Below are positions 16,776 to 25,684 of a DNA stretch of 64,000 bases, in pieces; the first letter of the stretch is position 1, and each line of letters starts with the position of its first letter. The notes below the pieces were generated by a model, which was not told the DNA's origin, searched no databases, and was given only the letters and a program-made list of their open reading frames with translations. The position numbers were made by a program, and so were the translations under genes. This DNA is from Thiotrichales bacterium (GTDB lineage: Bacteria > Pseudomonadota > Gammaproteobacteria > Beggiatoales > Beggiatoaceae): NCBI GenBank assembly GCA_016745035.1, contig JADGDE010000006.1:62001-126000 (forward strand). The letters are read 5' to 3'.

Positions 16776-17618
16776 TCAATCTGCCATGCTTTTCTTCAGC
16801 GCATCTAGCATCGTGCTATCTTCTGTCATTTGCCCATATCCTAAGGCTGTTTTAGCCCCAGCACCGAGATAGCTTAATGCTTCGGTTAAATATTCCGCCA
16901 TCTTGCTAATCTCTTCTTGCTTTTCTGAGTTTCGGCTCGCCAAGGTGAATAAAAACTTGGCTTTTTTTACCACTAAAAAGGGAATGGGAACAGGTTCATA
17001 CCAATCAGCAGGAGGATTCTCTTTCGGTTTGTCATGTCCATTTTGATACCAAGGACTATAATGGGGAGTCATGATGTCCATGCCGAGTTCAACAGGTTCT
17101 ATGGGTAAGGCATCAAAAAAAATACATTCGCCCACCTGTTGCTCATTATTTTCTGGGTCTTTGGAAGTTGAACCAAAGTTTTTCCGTAAGCTTTCTTTAT
17201 CCTGTTCTTGCCAATGTTCTAACCAATGCCGTAACATGCCTTTGACACTGCTGCCACTTAGATAAGGAACAGCCAAAGTTGGATGCCATAAAAAACCATT
17301 TTCTATAGGATGCGAGCTGCCAAGCCCTGTGACAAAATGATAATCCGTTTCAAATACCAAGGCACTGCCCGCTAAACTATCAATTAAACGCAGTTGTTGT
17401 AAGGCAGCTTGTTTTAAGGTATCAGCATTGCCACAGTGTTTCCCTACCGATTCAATCCAACGTTGCTTGTCTGTTTTTGTCTCTTTGTCATTATTTTTAT
17501 CCAGTTGATAATCTTCATCATAACGGTTAAAAAAACGCTCAAACCAAAGTCCTGCATGTGCGCCTGAAGGACGCTTATCAGGGTGTTTAAATTGATATAA
17601 GGGTAAAATTTTACTCAT
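16776..17618 (-). CDS. cmr6: Type III-B CRISPR RAMP protein Cmr6
   Basis: The 280-residue protein shows Cmr6 features: a G-rich PYLSGSSVKGMLRHWL segment (residues about 118-137), GLGSSHPIENGFLWHP before it, and a C-terminal YLGAGAKTALGYGQM glycine-rich loop. Cmr6 caps the backbone filament of the Cmr effector at the crRNA 3' side. It is the last gene of the leftward cmr operon, overlapping cmr5 by 8 bases. A 27-bp direct repeat and a C10 tract lie just beyond its stop. Family length and motifs are intact. Confidence 0.9.
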   Translation of the reverse strand: MSKILPLYQFKHPDKRPSGAHAGLWFERFFNRYDEDYQLDKNNDKETKTDKQRWIESVGKHCGNADTLKQAALQQLRLIDSLAGSALVFETDYHFVTGLGSSHPIENGFLWHPTLAVPYLSGSSVKGMLRHWLEHWQEQDKESLRKNFGSTSKDPENNEQQVGECIFFDALPIEPVELGMDIMTPHYSPWYQNGHDKPKENPPADWYEPVPIPFLVVKKAKFLFTLASRNSEKQEEISKMAEYLTEALSYLGAGAKTALGYGQMTEDSTMLDALKKSMAD

Positions 17619-18027
17619 GATTCAATATCGCTATGGCAAATTTTTTTAACCAAATTAAGTATAACTGCGCTTCAGTTTGTGCCAGTTGATATTGTCCTAA
17701 TTCGCTGTTGGTAATGGCTTCGGTTAAAGATTGGGACTTAGAAAACGGCTGTGTATGGCTGGACTCTGGTTCTGATGATTGACATAACCATGCTTGTAAT
17801 ATGTCGTATAAAGTTTGGTAAGCTTCTGCTTGTAACTTATTATCTGATTTTGCTTTACTACGACAAAAGGCGACTGCTTGACCTAAACCATTTTGGTGAA
17901 TCATTGCAGGGAATGATTTGACATAACTGACAAATTTCCCTTCAGCAGTAAATTTTTCATTTGCCTTTAGGCGATTTATTTGTGCTAAGGCAGATTTAGC
18001 CCGTACTTGTTCTTGGTTTGCGTGCAT
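17611..18027 (-). CDS. cmr5: Type III-B CRISPR small subunit Cmr5
   Basis: The 138-residue helical protein fits Cmr5 (small subunit, alpha-helical bundle), with KFVSYVKSFPAMIHQNGLGQAVAFCRSKAK and C-terminal QTEAQLYLIWLKKFA helices that are typical of the family. Two adjacent ATGs (18030 and 18027) follow a strong GGGAGGT; the spacing favours 18027. The start overlaps the Cmr4 stop, showing tight coupling. Cmr5 lines the Cmr complex and contacts the target RNA. Confidence 0.85.
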   Translation of the reverse strand: MHANQEQVRAKSALAQINRLKANEKFTAEGKFVSYVKSFPAMIHQNGLGQAVAFCRSKAKSDNKLQAEAYQTLYDILQAWLCQSSEPESSHTQPFSKSQSLTEAITNSELGQYQLAQTEAQLYLIWLKKFAIAILNHE

Positions 18028-18920
18028 CATGCACCTCCCTGAGCCTGTGATAACAAGCTCACATAACACCACCCCATGCCCACGGTTTCATTGCCGCCAA
18101 TTTGTAACCATGGGCGTTCAAACATATCTTGCACTTGCCCTAATACCCAATCTGCTTTGTTATCATTGTCTTTTTTACGCACATCAGAGGCTTGTAGGGG
18201 CGCATATAACAGGGTTTCAGGGGCTAAACTTTCTTCATACCATAAGTTTTGTGAGGCTTTTTGTTCGTCTAAAACATTATGTGCTTGTACTGGGGTAGCA
18301 TGTTGCACTAGGTACTTAAATTGAGTGTCGCTAATCAATAATAGTTTTTCCTCTAGTTGCTGCTGGAAGTCTGTACGGTTGTTGACAAATTTTGTAAGTA
18401 GCTCGATGAGGTTTTTTAGCTCTTTTTTATCTCCAGTAGCAGAAAAAGCGTATTCTTCTAAATAAATTGTTTCAGCTTTATCTGAATAATGTTTCGCATT
18501 CAAGCCTTTTATTTGTAATTGGCTAAGATTTGGTACGTTATCAAACTTTAAGTCTAAATAATCTAAATCACGTAATAAGCGTTCAATATTGGCTGGACAA
18601 CACAACCAACGAAACGTACCTTGTAAAGAGCGTACGGGAAACAGTAGCAAACGTGCATCACCAACGTTTAATGCCCCAGCATAGCCCCCTTTTTCCTTAT
18701 TTGCTGCTTCGGTATCAGGACCATAAATCAACTGAACGCTTTCTGAGTCTAATTTGGTTTCGGCATGACAACGCAATGCCCCTTTCATTGAAGAGCCATA
18801 AACACAAGGCCAAGCGGTAATTTTTTCTCGTTGGATTGGTAAATCAATCACGCCCATGTCTTGTCCACTGCCTGCATGTAGGGGGGTGTGGGTCATTAAG
18901 GCTAAAATAGCTGTATTCAT
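18027..18920 (-). CDS. cmr4: Type III-B CRISPR backbone RNase Cmr4
   Basis: I place the start at 18920, after AAGGAATAACTCA, giving 297 residues; the longer frame adds 16 unconserved residues. The protein begins with LALMTHTPLHAGSGQDMG and VIDLPIQRE, in which D26 corresponds to the target-RNA cleavage aspartate of Cmr4. GSSMKGALR follows. A C-terminal GGNETVGMGWC is the RAMP glycine-rich loop. Cmr4 subunits form the helical backbone and cut target RNA at 6-nt intervals. All key residues are present, so RNA cleavage is likely active. Confidence 0.92.
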   Translation of the reverse strand: MNTAILALMTHTPLHAGSGQDMGVIDLPIQREKITAWPCVYGSSMKGALRCHAETKLDSESVQLIYGPDTEAANKEKGGYAGALNVGDARLLLFPVRSLQGTFRWLCCPANIERLLRDLDYLDLKFDNVPNLSQLQIKGLNAKHYSDKAETIYLEEYAFSATGDKKELKNLIELLTKFVNNRTDFQQQLEEKLLLISDTQFKYLVQHATPVQAHNVLDEQKASQNLWYEESLAPETLLYAPLQASDVRKKDNDNKADWVLGQVQDMFERPWLQIGGNETVGMGWCYVSLLSQAQGGA

Positions 18921-18924
18921 TGAG

Positions 18925-20274
18925 TTATTCCTTCCATGGGGCGATAGCAAATTGCCCATGATGACCAAATTTTTGTTGTTGAATGCGAGCTTTTGCTAAG
19001 CTTGCAGCCACTTCGGACTGGTTTGTTTCAACGGTGCAAAACCAAACGCTGCCTGCGGGGAGATAAGTTTGGGTAGGACGGGTACGGTGTTGTGCTAAAT
19101 TCCAGCCGCCATAACGCAAGGCTTTATCTACTATTGCACTGTGAATCGTTACTTTAATGTCCTTTAATTCTTTGAAATAACCAGAGATAGGTAATTGCTG
19201 GTTTTCCTCTTCAACGATAAAACCTGCTGGTAGTGGTATGGCGTGCTCTGTTGGGCTAGGAAACAAATTGATGAGCATAAACCCTTTATCGTTCTTAGCC
19301 GGTTGATGTAATAAAGTTTTACTCCCTTTCTTAGTGGGGGTAACTTCCACAGCAGCTAAACGTCCTTCTCCCCCTAGACGTAGCAAGTCTTTAAAAGGTT
19401 TTTTGAGCGTATAACCCGTTAACTCTATCTCTAAAGCGACATCCGGTTCTGGGCGTACGTGTTGGGTTTGATACAGTAAACCTTCTTGTATCGTGCGGGT
19501 TTTATTATCTCGCCCAATACCAACATGGGTTTCCATTTGGAATAATGTGTCTTTTTTTATTAAATCAGTTGCTTGTGGTAGTTTGCCACTTAATACATTG
19601 TGGAAGTCCACCTCCGTCATTAGATATTCTTGTAGATTTGTATATTGGCTATGTTTATCAGCCCCTTTGACACGGGGGAAGCGTATCTCTCCCAAATCCG
19701 ATAACATTGGCTCTCCCAAACTTAAAAAGGCCAATTTTAATTCTGCGTCGGCATCTTTGAGTTTTTCTTTCACTAAAATGGCGGGTACTGGATATAGGCG
19801 TTGATTACCTTGGCTTAAAAATACACCTGAAAATTTTAGTGGTGTAAGGTCGTCAGGATAACCAAGGCAATGAATCCAACGGTTTTCGTCTCTTTGCTCT
19901 AGTGGTTTTAATTCTACCGGTTTGTATTCTTGTGTTGGTTGTGTTTTTTTACCCTGCCATCGTTGCAACCAGGATTGTGTTTCTTTAGGCTGGTTTTGCT
20001 TTGGAATAGATTGATGCAATTCTTCAATATAAGCGGCATATTTATGCCAATCAACCCCCTCACGTTCTCCTATCAAGTAACGTACTGCCCCTATCAGACT
20101 AGAACTGGGGGGAGGAAATACTGAATTTAAGAGGCTATCACCTAAAGCATCCATTGGTCTTGCTTCACGGAAAAACCAACTGTCCAAAGCATTAAAACGC
20201 CAAAGAGTGACTGCTTGCTTTTTAGCTTTTGCTGGCTTTTGGTGGTTAGCTTTTTGGGGTTTCTTTTTGCTCAT
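18925..20274 (-). CDS. cmr3: Type III-B CRISPR protein Cmr3
   Basis: This 449-residue RAMP protein begins after a Lys/Gln-rich leader with TLWRFNALDSWFFREARPMDAL, the Cmr3 signature, followed by FPPPSSSLIGAVRYL. A C-terminal RYGGWNLAQHRTRPTQTYLPAGSVWF segment is also typical. Cmr3 binds the crRNA 5' handle and pairs with Cmr2. The start overlaps the Cmr2 stop by 29 bases. The basic 20-residue N-terminal extension is unusual and may be a later addition. Confidence 0.88.
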   Translation of the reverse strand: MSKKKPQKANHQKPAKAKKQAVTLWRFNALDSWFFREARPMDALGDSLLNSVFPPPSSSLIGAVRYLIGEREGVDWHKYAAYIEELHQSIPKQNQPKETQSWLQRWQGKKTQPTQEYKPVELKPLEQRDENRWIHCLGYPDDLTPLKFSGVFLSQGNQRLYPVPAILVKEKLKDADAELKLAFLSLGEPMLSDLGEIRFPRVKGADKHSQYTNLQEYLMTEVDFHNVLSGKLPQATDLIKKDTLFQMETHVGIGRDNKTRTIQEGLLYQTQHVRPEPDVALEIELTGYTLKKPFKDLLRLGGEGRLAAVEVTPTKKGSKTLLHQPAKNDKGFMLINLFPSPTEHAIPLPAGFIVEEENQQLPISGYFKELKDIKVTIHSAIVDKALRYGGWNLAQHRTRPTQTYLPAGSVWFCTVETNQSEVAASLAKARIQQQKFGHHGQFAIAPWKE

Positions 20275-22210
20275 CTATCTCACTCTCCAACCAAATACCT
20301 TCTTTTGCTAGAAACCGCACTAAAAATGCAGCACTAGCCCGTAAGCTGTGGCTATATTCATATGTCACTTGCCCATCATCTTTTTGAATACGCCGACATA
20401 AACGACATTGTGATAACAAGCCTTTAATATGGGCTTTGGCATCTTCTATGGATAAAGTTCCATCGACCAATCTGGATTGCTTATACTCAGCAGCCAATAA
20501 GGACAATTGTCGTTCTTGTTCTTCTATAAATTCAGGGTTATTTTCACTGAACCACTTAACATCTTGCTCTAAAATGTTGAACAAATCTCGAATCCGATAA
20601 AAAAACTGATTGGCCGGTAAAGGATCGTAACCATTTTTACTTCTAAAATGCGTTAAACTCTGCTCAATGATTAAGCCTTGTTGAGCCTCTAGTTTTGCCA
20701 GTGCCCAAGGCATTGACCACTCTAAAACCAAACCGCTGTTTTTCCAGACCCGTACCGCTACACTGTCCCGCCCTGTTTGGTCTTTTGCCACATTATCTAG
20801 CAAATCATGGGCATTATGTAGCATGTGGGTTAGTGGTGTGCGAATATGAGCAAATTGAATTGCCGCCGATAAGGTACTATTTATTTGCTCTTGTTCAAAA
20901 CAACGTTTATAAAATTGTTGTAAAGTATCAGCACATGCCAGTGCGTTCTCTAAGGGTAAAAAGGCCAAAACATCGTCGCCGCCGGCGTAGATTAAAAAAC
21001 CACAATGGTCTTCAACATGCTCTTTCACTTCATCGGTAAACTTAGCCAAAGCTCGGCTAATTTTGACATCATTGCCTTCTGTTTTTAAGGCATTGCCTAA
21101 ATTGTCTCCATCCATTAATAAGATGGCATAAAAAGGTGATGGTGGGTCTACATGAGTTTGGTTGTTTACGTCATTGAGAGCCTTAATGACCTTCTCTAGT
21201 TTTTCAGCTTGTTTCTCATCCGAGGTTTTATTCAAACGTGATTGCAAAGCCGATTCAAAAAATGTCTCTCCATCTAGGTAAGTAGTCCATTTACGTTCAC
21301 CTTTTGCATTTTTAAGGCAAGGCAAGACATTGTCTTTTTCCCAATAGCTAAAAACAGTTTTCGCTTCATGGCGAAATGTTTTTAACAAATCATAATGCTT
21401 TTCATATTCAGAGACCTTTAATAAACGTCCAAGCCAATGGGTTGCCGCCATAAAAGAAACTGAAGGCACAGCACTGGGCAATTGCCAACCTTTTAGCCGC
21501 CAACCGCCGGGCATTTTTCTAACATTTATCTTTTCAAAATGATAAACAAAACGCCGTTTAATAAAGCCCAAGGCGGACAAGCATTCTCCCTCACGAAAAT
21601 CGGCTTCAAATTCTTTTTGGATATGCTGCCAAAAGGTAGATAAAGCTTCACTGTGCGGTGTTTCAATGCCTGATAATTCTTGCCAACCGCTCATCATCAT
21701 ACACTTCAAGCCCGGTTCTGGTGCTGGCAAATAACTGCGAATAAATTTGCGTTGTTCTGTGACTGATGTGCTTTTTTCTGGGGCTAAAATCCAATTGATG
21801 TCCCAAAAATTTGCCACTTGTCGTTGCCAAACAATTTGGGAGGCGGGTTTATCTTTTAGGTAAGCTTTTAAATCTTGTTCATAAACTTTTTTTGCCAACG
21901 CTTCCCAAGCACAACGCACATCTTCAACGACCAATTGACCATTAAACTTTTCATGCACTTCTGCTCGAAAATGATTAGGCACACAACCTTGTGTTGGCTT
22001 TTGACCATGTTGCTCACCCCGAACAAAAGCCAAAAAGTTTTCATTTGCTTCAGGCAATAATACGGCTTGAGGGCATTGCTTTTTAACTGACTGCATTGCC
22101 ACAGCAGAGAGCCAAGACAATAAAAATGAACCACCCCAAAAATCACGGGTACGACGTGCTTGCGAAACAAAGTCTTGTACAGGACCTAGGGTGAAATCAA
22201 AATATGGCAT
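20246..22210 (-). CDS. cmr2: Type III-B Cas10 (Cmr2), no HD domain, GGDD present
   Basis: The 654-residue Cas10 begins at once with TLGPVQDFVSQARRTRDFWGGSFLLSWL, the segment that in longer Cmr2 proteins follows the HD nuclease domain. The HD region is therefore absent. A zinc-finger-like part and two Palm domains follow. The second Palm carries GGDD at residues 410-413 (YAGGDDVLAF), the cyclic oligoadenylate synthase active site. C-terminal Cys residues (SQCRLCRRI) belong to the D4 region. This predicts signalling rather than DNA cutting by this subunit. It directly abuts the Cmr1 stop. Confidence 0.92.
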   Translation of the reverse strand: MPYFDFTLGPVQDFVSQARRTRDFWGGSFLLSWLSAVAMQSVKKQCPQAVLLPEANENFLAFVRGEQHGQKPTQGCVPNHFRAEVHEKFNGQLVVEDVRCAWEALAKKVYEQDLKAYLKDKPASQIVWQRQVANFWDINWILAPEKSTSVTEQRKFIRSYLPAPEPGLKCMMMSGWQELSGIETPHSEALSTFWQHIQKEFEADFREGECLSALGFIKRRFVYHFEKINVRKMPGGWRLKGWQLPSAVPSVSFMAATHWLGRLLKVSEYEKHYDLLKTFRHEAKTVFSYWEKDNVLPCLKNAKGERKWTTYLDGETFFESALQSRLNKTSDEKQAEKLEKVIKALNDVNNQTHVDPPSPFYAILLMDGDNLGNALKTEGNDVKISRALAKFTDEVKEHVEDHCGFLIYAGGDDVLAFLPLENALACADTLQQFYKRCFEQEQINSTLSAAIQFAHIRTPLTHMLHNAHDLLDNVAKDQTGRDSVAVRVWKNSGLVLEWSMPWALAKLEAQQGLIIEQSLTHFRSKNGYDPLPANQFFYRIRDLFNILEQDVKWFSENNPEFIEEQERQLSLLAAEYKQSRLVDGTLSIEDAKAHIKGLLSQCRLCRRIQKDDGQVTYEYSHSLRASAAFLVRFLAKEGIWLESEIDEQKETPKS

Positions 22211-23224
22211 TTAAATCCCCTGAAAATGTTCATTATCGAGCAGCTCAAACATAGGTTCTTCGTTAGGCTCTTTATTGATGGCGGGATGGAAAGTGGCTGG
22301 AATATAGAGCAATAAAATGACAAACTGTTCTTGGATAGGGTGGATATGGATAAATAATGGACTAGAACGGCGTTTGTTATCCTTATCGTCTAAAGGTAAA
22401 CCAAAAATTTGTCTATCATCACCTTTAACGAATGTTGTTTGTGTGTCTTTAATCTTCTTTTTAAGCGTTTTATACATCTCCCCGATTTCATTATGAGCAA
22501 CTATCGCGGAAGTATATGTTTGACTAACTCGGCACTGGGTTTGTTGGCTAATCGCTGTATAGGGTGGTTTTCTATCTTCTCCTTGGTTTAAAAATTCATA
22601 TAGGTTGTCTTTATAATCCTGTAGACTACTTTTAGCGAAAGGAACAGGCTTGTTTTGGTAACTTAAATGGACTAAAGCTAGGCTACCAAAGCCCTTACGT
22701 GACCGTGACCCCATGCCGCCACAAAGGCCAATTACCTTCAATACATTGCATAATTGTTCAATTTGTTTTTCATTAATTATTTTATGCTTCAATATCACGG
22801 TGACAGAGAAACCTATCTCATCGCTGCTATTCCAAGCATTTTTATCTACATGCTTATCATCATTGTCTGATCTAAATAAACCATAACCAAGAAAGGCACT
22901 GCCTTTATCAGTTTTTGGAAAGTCAACGGCGGAAATTGTCTCATTAACATGTTGTTTAATCTTTAACAAAAACAAACCTTGCCCACCTTTGTTGTCCTTA
23001 TCTTTGGCTTTACCAAATAAGGCGGCTTCGTTTGCGTACAATTCTTTTAAACGAGCATTGTCATCATGACCTTGGGTTGTGTGCCAGTTTAAGGCTCGCC
23101 ACCAAAAACGCATCACCCCTTTAAAACTTGCGCCATTAATCCGTGCTAAGTCTTCTTGTTTAGCACTGCCTAAAAACATCGGGGTGACAATCTGATAATC
23201 CGCAACAAGGGTTTTTATGTTCAT
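22211..23224 (-). CDS. cmr1: Type III-B CRISPR RAMP protein Cmr1
   Basis: The 337-residue protein starts with the Cmr1 pattern YQIVTPMFLGSAKQEDLARINGASFKGVMRFWWRA (split here: TPMFLGSAKQ then SFKGVMRFWWRAL). It has GGMGSRSRKGFGSLAL as its central glycine-rich loop. Cmr1 sits at the crRNA 3' end of the Cmr complex. It lies 5 bases after the small membrane-protein gene and immediately before Cmr2. Motifs are intact. Confidence 0.9.
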   Translation of the reverse strand: MNIKTLVADYQIVTPMFLGSAKQEDLARINGASFKGVMRFWWRALNWHTTQGHDDNARLKELYANEAALFGKAKDKDNKGGQGLFLLKIKQHVNETISAVDFPKTDKGSAFLGYGLFRSDNDDKHVDKNAWNSSDEIGFSVTVILKHKIINEKQIEQLCNVLKVIGLCGGMGSRSRKGFGSLALVHLSYQNKPVPFAKSSLQDYKDNLYEFLNQGEDRKPPYTAISQQTQCRVSQTYTSAIVAHNEIGEMYKTLKKKIKDTQTTFVKGDDRQIFGLPLDDKDNKRRSSPLFIHIHPIQEQFVILLLYIPATFHPAINKEPNEEPMFELLDNEHFQGI

Positions 23225-23229
23225 GAGAG

Positions 23230-23745
23230 TTATACTTTGCTGGTAATGAGAGACACCATTAAATCGTTGAGTAACCGCCCTCTAAAATTAACGACAATAG
23301 CATTACGATAATTATTAATCTGAGTCATAATTTCAGGCTTAATGCTACCCGGGGGAGCATAAACAATTAATGCAATGGAATCTTCCATTTCACTGAGTAC
23401 AGCATCAAAGTTATCTTCAAAATCAGACCAGCAGACTAAGAAAACCGAACAGTTTTGGGATTTAGCACGGCTAATATCATTGGCCAAATTAATTTTGATA
23501 ATATTTTTTGTTTCAAATATAGAGGAGTCGGTTAAGAGGTTAAGCAGGCTGTCTGTGCTGCTAGCGTTGCCAAAAATAGCTATTTTTCGTCCAACCAAAG
23601 CCCTGCCTAAGCGATATAGAACAGGAATAATTTTTCTAAAGAATAAGACAATACCTATCAAAGCTAAGATGGTAGAAATGACTAAAGAAACATATCCACT
23701 ATATTGTAGTGTCCAGTCAAATATCTTTTCGAGTGTTTCTAACAT
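23230..23745 (-). CDS. Membrane-anchored Rossmann-like protein in cmr operon (candidate effector)
   Basis: The 171-residue product has one strong transmembrane helix at about 17-36 (VSLVISTILALIGIVLFF), a short basic linker (RKIIPVLYRLGRALVGR), then an alpha/beta domain of five predicted strands alternating with helices: KIAIFGN, NIIKINL, SVFLVCW, IALIVYAPP and NAIVVNF. The domain would face the cytoplasm, with a positive-inside linker. It is the first gene of the cmr operon, 5 bases before cmr1. The layout, one helix plus a Rossmannoid domain, resembles Cam1-type CARF membrane effectors, but I see no diagnostic CARF motif. A new cOA-responsive or membrane-acting effector is inference. Confidence 0.7.
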   Translation of the reverse strand: MLETLEKIFDWTLQYSGYVSLVISTILALIGIVLFFRKIIPVLYRLGRALVGRKIAIFGNASSTDSLLNLLTDSSIFETKNIIKINLANDISRAKSQNCSVFLVCWSDFEDNFDAVLSEMEDSIALIVYAPPGSIKPEIMTQINNYRNAIVVNFRGRLLNDLMVSLITSKV

Positions 23746-23972
23746 AAATATTCCTTAGCTATCCTTCAGAGTTTCAAATCAAGAGGACGTAAAAACTCTA
23801 TAAAACCTAACAAAACTACTTTAAAATGTCCACAAAAAAAACAAGTGAATATTAACAAAAGCTAATATAAAACCTAATATTTGACTGAATTCTGTATTCA
23901 TAGGAGTATAGATGCTGTCCTCTAGTGACACATAAGGTGATGTGATTTGAGATAAGGAAAATAGAAAACACC
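23746..23972. promoter_or_regulatory. Divergent promoter region between cmr operon and cas6-RT
   Basis: This 227-base AT-rich spacer separates the leftward cmr operon from the rightward cas6-RT gene and must contain both promoters. I see no strong inverted repeat and no CRISPR leader similarity. A modest AAGGAAAA lies 15-20 bases upstream of the cas6-RT ATG. Confidence 0.4.
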
Positions 23973-25634
23973 ATGCAAACCTCGTCCTTTCTCCCCCTCC
24001 GCGCCCTGAGCATCACGCTGCAATTCACCCAATCAAGCCGCTTTCCCTTTTTTCATCAACCCATTATCACCGCATGGCTTCGGCACTTGGTTGGTAAAAC
24101 GCCTCACTATGAACACTACATCAGCATTGATACCCCTGAGTCAGGTTGTATCCACTACCCCAAACACAGCCGCTATTGCTTTAGCCTCGTTATTTTCCCC
24201 GGTGGTGACGAACTCCAAGACAAAATCATCCAGCAACTGCAAACCCTGCCCCACAGTGTCAAAAAACGTGACAAAAAACTGGCGATTCGGGATAACGTCA
24301 TTCTTCACAGTATCGAACCACTCTACCACTATACTGAAAACGACCTAGAGGAGGACATTAACCTTTGGCAATACACCCCTAGCCTGATTATCCGCACCCT
24401 CTCGCCGCTGCGCATACTGTTACCGAAAACCGAACGGGAACAAAAGCAATTACAAAACGAATCCCGCTATTGTCGCTTTGCCCAAACAGTTGATTTTGAC
24501 CACTTACAAAAACGCCTGTACGACACCTATAACGACATCTTGCGTCGTGAAAAACAGCCCTCTATGCCCTATACTGAGGACAATGCCGAATTACAATACC
24601 GTCAACTGTCGTGGCTAAAACTCCACTACAGCAATGAACACCAAGCCCAAAAACCAATGGGGGGCTTGCTTGGGCTAATACAACTCGATTGCCGCCGTTT
24701 TAGTACCGAACAATGGCGCAACTGGATATTAGGGCAATACATCGGCATCGGACAACGTCGTGTTTTTGGTTGGGGGCGTTACCGCCTTGAAACCCCAGAA
24801 GGACAATATAAACTGCCTCGCAGTGAGACAGCCTCTAGCCTGTTAAGCCGTGCGGCAACACTGGAAAACCTCAAACAAGCTTGTCAATCTGCCCCTGATG
24901 TACAGCGCTTAAAAAGCCTCAGCAATAAGTTACAACAGCACAATTACAAGGTTCCTGAACTCCAAGGTATATTGCTGGCAAAAGCGGATAAACAATCTCA
25001 AGCACTTGCCATCCCACCACCTGATGACCGCATTGCTCAGCGTGCCGCCGCCAAAACCCTTGGGGCTGCTTTTGATGCGCTCATGCGCCAAAGTGAACCG
25101 CATTACCGCCAACACCGTAGCCGTCACAGCGCTAAAAAGGCCGTGCAAGAATATTATCAAAAAGGCTATCGCTGGGTATATCAAGCTGAAATAGCCGATA
25201 TTTTTGGCAGTTTACAATGGGGAGTGATAGATACTCAGCTCCGTGCCTTGTTTGGAGACGAGCCACTAAACCACTTTGTCATGCGCTGGCTCACGGCTCC
25301 TGTACGTTATCAACGGCGAAGTGTTTACCGTCAACAAGGTTTACCTGAAGGCTCACCCCTTAGCCCCCTGATAGCCAATATTATCTTGGATGCTTTTGAT
25401 AGAGAACTCGATACCAAAGGCTTTAAACTGGTGCGTTATGCTGCTGATGTCGTCCTATTGTGTAAAAACAAACAACAAGCCATCACAGCCGGAGATGTGG
25501 CTGCCAATGCCCTGAGACAAATTGGCTTAGAGCTGAATCAAGATAAAAGCCGTATTTGTTGTTTTGCAGATGGTTTTCACTGCTTTGGGTATGTGTTTGT
25601 TAATGAGTTGGTGATTGATAGTGAGGGGTTTTAG
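23973..25634 (+). CDS. Cas6-reverse transcriptase fusion lacking Cas1, RT motifs altered
   Basis: The 553-residue protein has an N-terminal Cas6 domain (about 1-280) with SRFPFFHQPIITAWLRHLVG near the start and the glycine-rich GIGQRRVFGWGRYR at about 258-272. Cas6 cuts pre-crRNA in the repeat. A group II-like RT domain follows (about 330-545): PPPDDRIAQRAA, GLPEGSPLSPLIANIILDAF, the C motif and GFHCFGYVF. Related proteins are Cas6-RT-Cas1 fusions, but this one stops right after the RT domain. Motif A reads AEI (E406) where ADI is usual. Motif C reads YAAD (489-492) instead of YADD. The RT is probably inactive while Cas6 looks intact. Array 1 starts about 50 bases downstream. Confidence 0.85.
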   Translation: MQTSSFLPLRALSITLQFTQSSRFPFFHQPIITAWLRHLVGKTPHYEHYISIDTPESGCIHYPKHSRYCFSLVIFPGGDELQDKIIQQLQTLPHSVKKRDKKLAIRDNVILHSIEPLYHYTENDLEEDINLWQYTPSLIIRTLSPLRILLPKTEREQKQLQNESRYCRFAQTVDFDHLQKRLYDTYNDILRREKQPSMPYTEDNAELQYRQLSWLKLHYSNEHQAQKPMGGLLGLIQLDCRRFSTEQWRNWILGQYIGIGQRRVFGWGRYRLETPEGQYKLPRSETASSLLSRAATLENLKQACQSAPDVQRLKSLSNKLQQHNYKVPELQGILLAKADKQSQALAIPPPDDRIAQRAAAKTLGAAFDALMRQSEPHYRQHRSRHSAKKAVQEYYQKGYRWVYQAEIADIFGSLQWGVIDTQLRALFGDEPLNHFVMRWLTAPVRYQRRSVYRQQGLPEGSPLSPLIANIILDAFDRELDTKGFKLVRYAADVVLLCKNKQQAITAGDVAANALRQIGLELNQDKSRICCFADGFHCFGYVFVNELVIDSEGF

Positions 25635-25684
25635 ATGAGGTAAGATTTGCTTTAGGAAGAAATGCTTGCTTATAATGAGGCATG

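Noticed and set aside
23973-25634. Possibility that this is a group II intron or retron RT
   Set aside because: The N-terminal half has Cas6 features and the gene lies between the cmr operon and a CRISPR array; no maturase or msr/msd element is seen.
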